DNA of 5,625 nt from the NCBI GenBank assembly GCA_016714605.1, contig JADKDL010000046.1:1-5625 (forward strand). Direction: 5' to 3'. Position 1 is the stretch's first letter; every line of letters begins with the position of its first letter. The notes under the pieces are model-generated. The model ran no database searches. It saw only the letters and a list, made by a program, of their open reading frames with translations, and was not told the DNA's origin. The DNA is from Bacteroidales bacterium (GTDB lineage Bacteria; Bacteroidota; Bacteroidia; Bacteroidales; UBA1715). The translations under genes were made by a program, and so were the position numbers. Positions 5,226-5,625 of the stretch are shown here, in pieces.

Positions 5226-5256
5226 CGGGGTGTCTTTGAGTCACCCCGTCAATTAT
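5218..5256 (+). terminator. Strong hairpin terminator of the MNT/HEPN operon
   Basis: ATAATTGACGGGGTG (5218-5232) pairs perfectly over 15 bases with 5242-5256 across a 9-base loop, and TATTT follows. The stem contains the HEPN stop codon TGA (5223-5225). The inner four to six pairs are G+C-rich, so it should be stable. The stem base repeats that of the terminator at 4165-4187. TATATTTG at 5254-5261, overlapping its 3' arm, matches the Bacteroidota -7 consensus, but the nearest TTTG (5235-5238) is only 15 bases away. Confidence 0.75.
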
Positions 5257-5390
5257 ATTTGGTGACACCATTGAAACTTTTTAAAACCTTTTTTCCCAAA
5301 TATCCCTCAAATTCATAAAAAATCAAGACATTTGTCAAGTTTTGCTAATGTTACTTGCAACACAAAAATCAAATTTCTATCAGGCTAATT

Positions 5391-5625
5391 ATGAATTCAA
5401 TTATTAAAAAAATACTCCTTATTGGTATTGCTATTTGTAGTATATCTACTATTTACAGTCAGAACAAGATAGTTTATTTCGACGAAAATTTTGATACAGT
5501 TTCAAAAGCTCAGGCGGCGTATTACCGCACAGGTGTGAAATTCAACAATTCTCGCTACGAATTTAAAGACTACTACATAGATGGCACCTTGCAGTTTGAA
5601 GGTGGTTCGTCTTCGGCTACCGAAG
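5391..5625 (+). CDS. Exported protein with YFDENF/KDYYIDGTLQFEG N-terminal motif, cut by the window edge
   Basis: An ATG at 5391 opens 78 codons to the right edge. Residues 1-22 form a Sec signal peptide (KKILLIGIAICSI, ending TIYSQ). The mature part begins NKIVYFDENFDTVSKAQAAY and then YRTGVKF, and ends KDYYIDGTLQFEGG. This 'FDE-x-W/F ... K-x-x-A-x-Y-Y-R ... D-Y-Y-x-x-G-x-L-Q-x-E-G' pattern is familiar from Bacteroidota exported proteins that carry MORN-variant repeats, often ending in a TonB C-terminal domain. Only the first such unit is visible, so the full architecture and function cannot be given. The 134 bases before the ATG (5257-5390) hold no clear promoter; TTTG occurs at 5331-5334 and 5341-5344, without a well-placed -7 element. 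It is separated from the HEPN gene by the strong hairpin and is probably an independent unit. Confidence 0.8.
   Translation, partial: MNSIIKKILLIGIAICSISTIYSQNKIVYFDENFDTVSKAQAAYYRTGVKFNNSRYEFKDYYIDGTLQFEGGSSSATE

Overview
The window looks like chromosomal DNA of a Bacteroidota bacterium (Flavobacteriia/Cytophagia/Sphingobacteriia-like; no finer assignment is possible). The basis is high A+T content, A-rich leaders in place of Shine-Dalgarno sequences, promoter-like TAnnTTTG elements, and the protein types: a secreted FG-GAP/VCBS propeller protein with PPC-like and sialidase-associated modules, a TPR protein ending in a DUF2723-type tail, and a 'YFDE' exported protein. No rRNA, tRNA, CRISPR array, transposase or phage gene was seen.

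Left third (1-2136, minus strand): one large exported protein gene that runs off the left edge and is broken by two apparent single-base deletions, near 1485-1489 and near 419-427. Restoring one base at each site joins three open segments into one protein of at least 712 residues: signal peptide, PPC-like beta domain, BNR-associated N-terminal-like domain, seven FG-GAP/VCBS blades, and the beginning of a Bacteroidota-type fibronectin-like domain.

Middle (2137-4500): an A+T-rich gene-poor stretch with at most one doubtful 38-residue ORF; a perfect 22-bp palindrome; an array of ten imperfect direct repeats with a 20-22 bp period around the core TGAATAGAAYG; then a gene for an exported TPR protein (start chosen at 2865) with a Bacteroidota-type promoter candidate in front and a hairpin terminator behind. 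A second, longer copy of the palindrome lies after the gene, so the two palindromes bracket the array and the TPR gene.

Right third (4501-5625, plus strand): a two-gene MNT/HEPN pair of the toxin-antitoxin or minimal nucleotidyltransferase type. The nucleotidyltransferase stop overlaps an ATG (ATGA) that should start the HEPN gene, but the HEPN frame has TAA as its third codon. A strong hairpin overlaps the HEPN stop codon and shares its stem base with the terminator of the TPR gene. The window ends inside the start of an exported protein whose N-terminus resembles Bacteroidota MORN-like/TonB-associated proteins.

The genes do not form one pathway. The best candidates for something undescribed are the 21-bp repeat array beside the palindromic element, the exported TPR-DUF2723 tail protein without membrane segments, and the MNT/HEPN pair with a nonsense codon at its coupled start. 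The indels and the nonsense codon may partly reflect assembly errors; reads are needed to tell.
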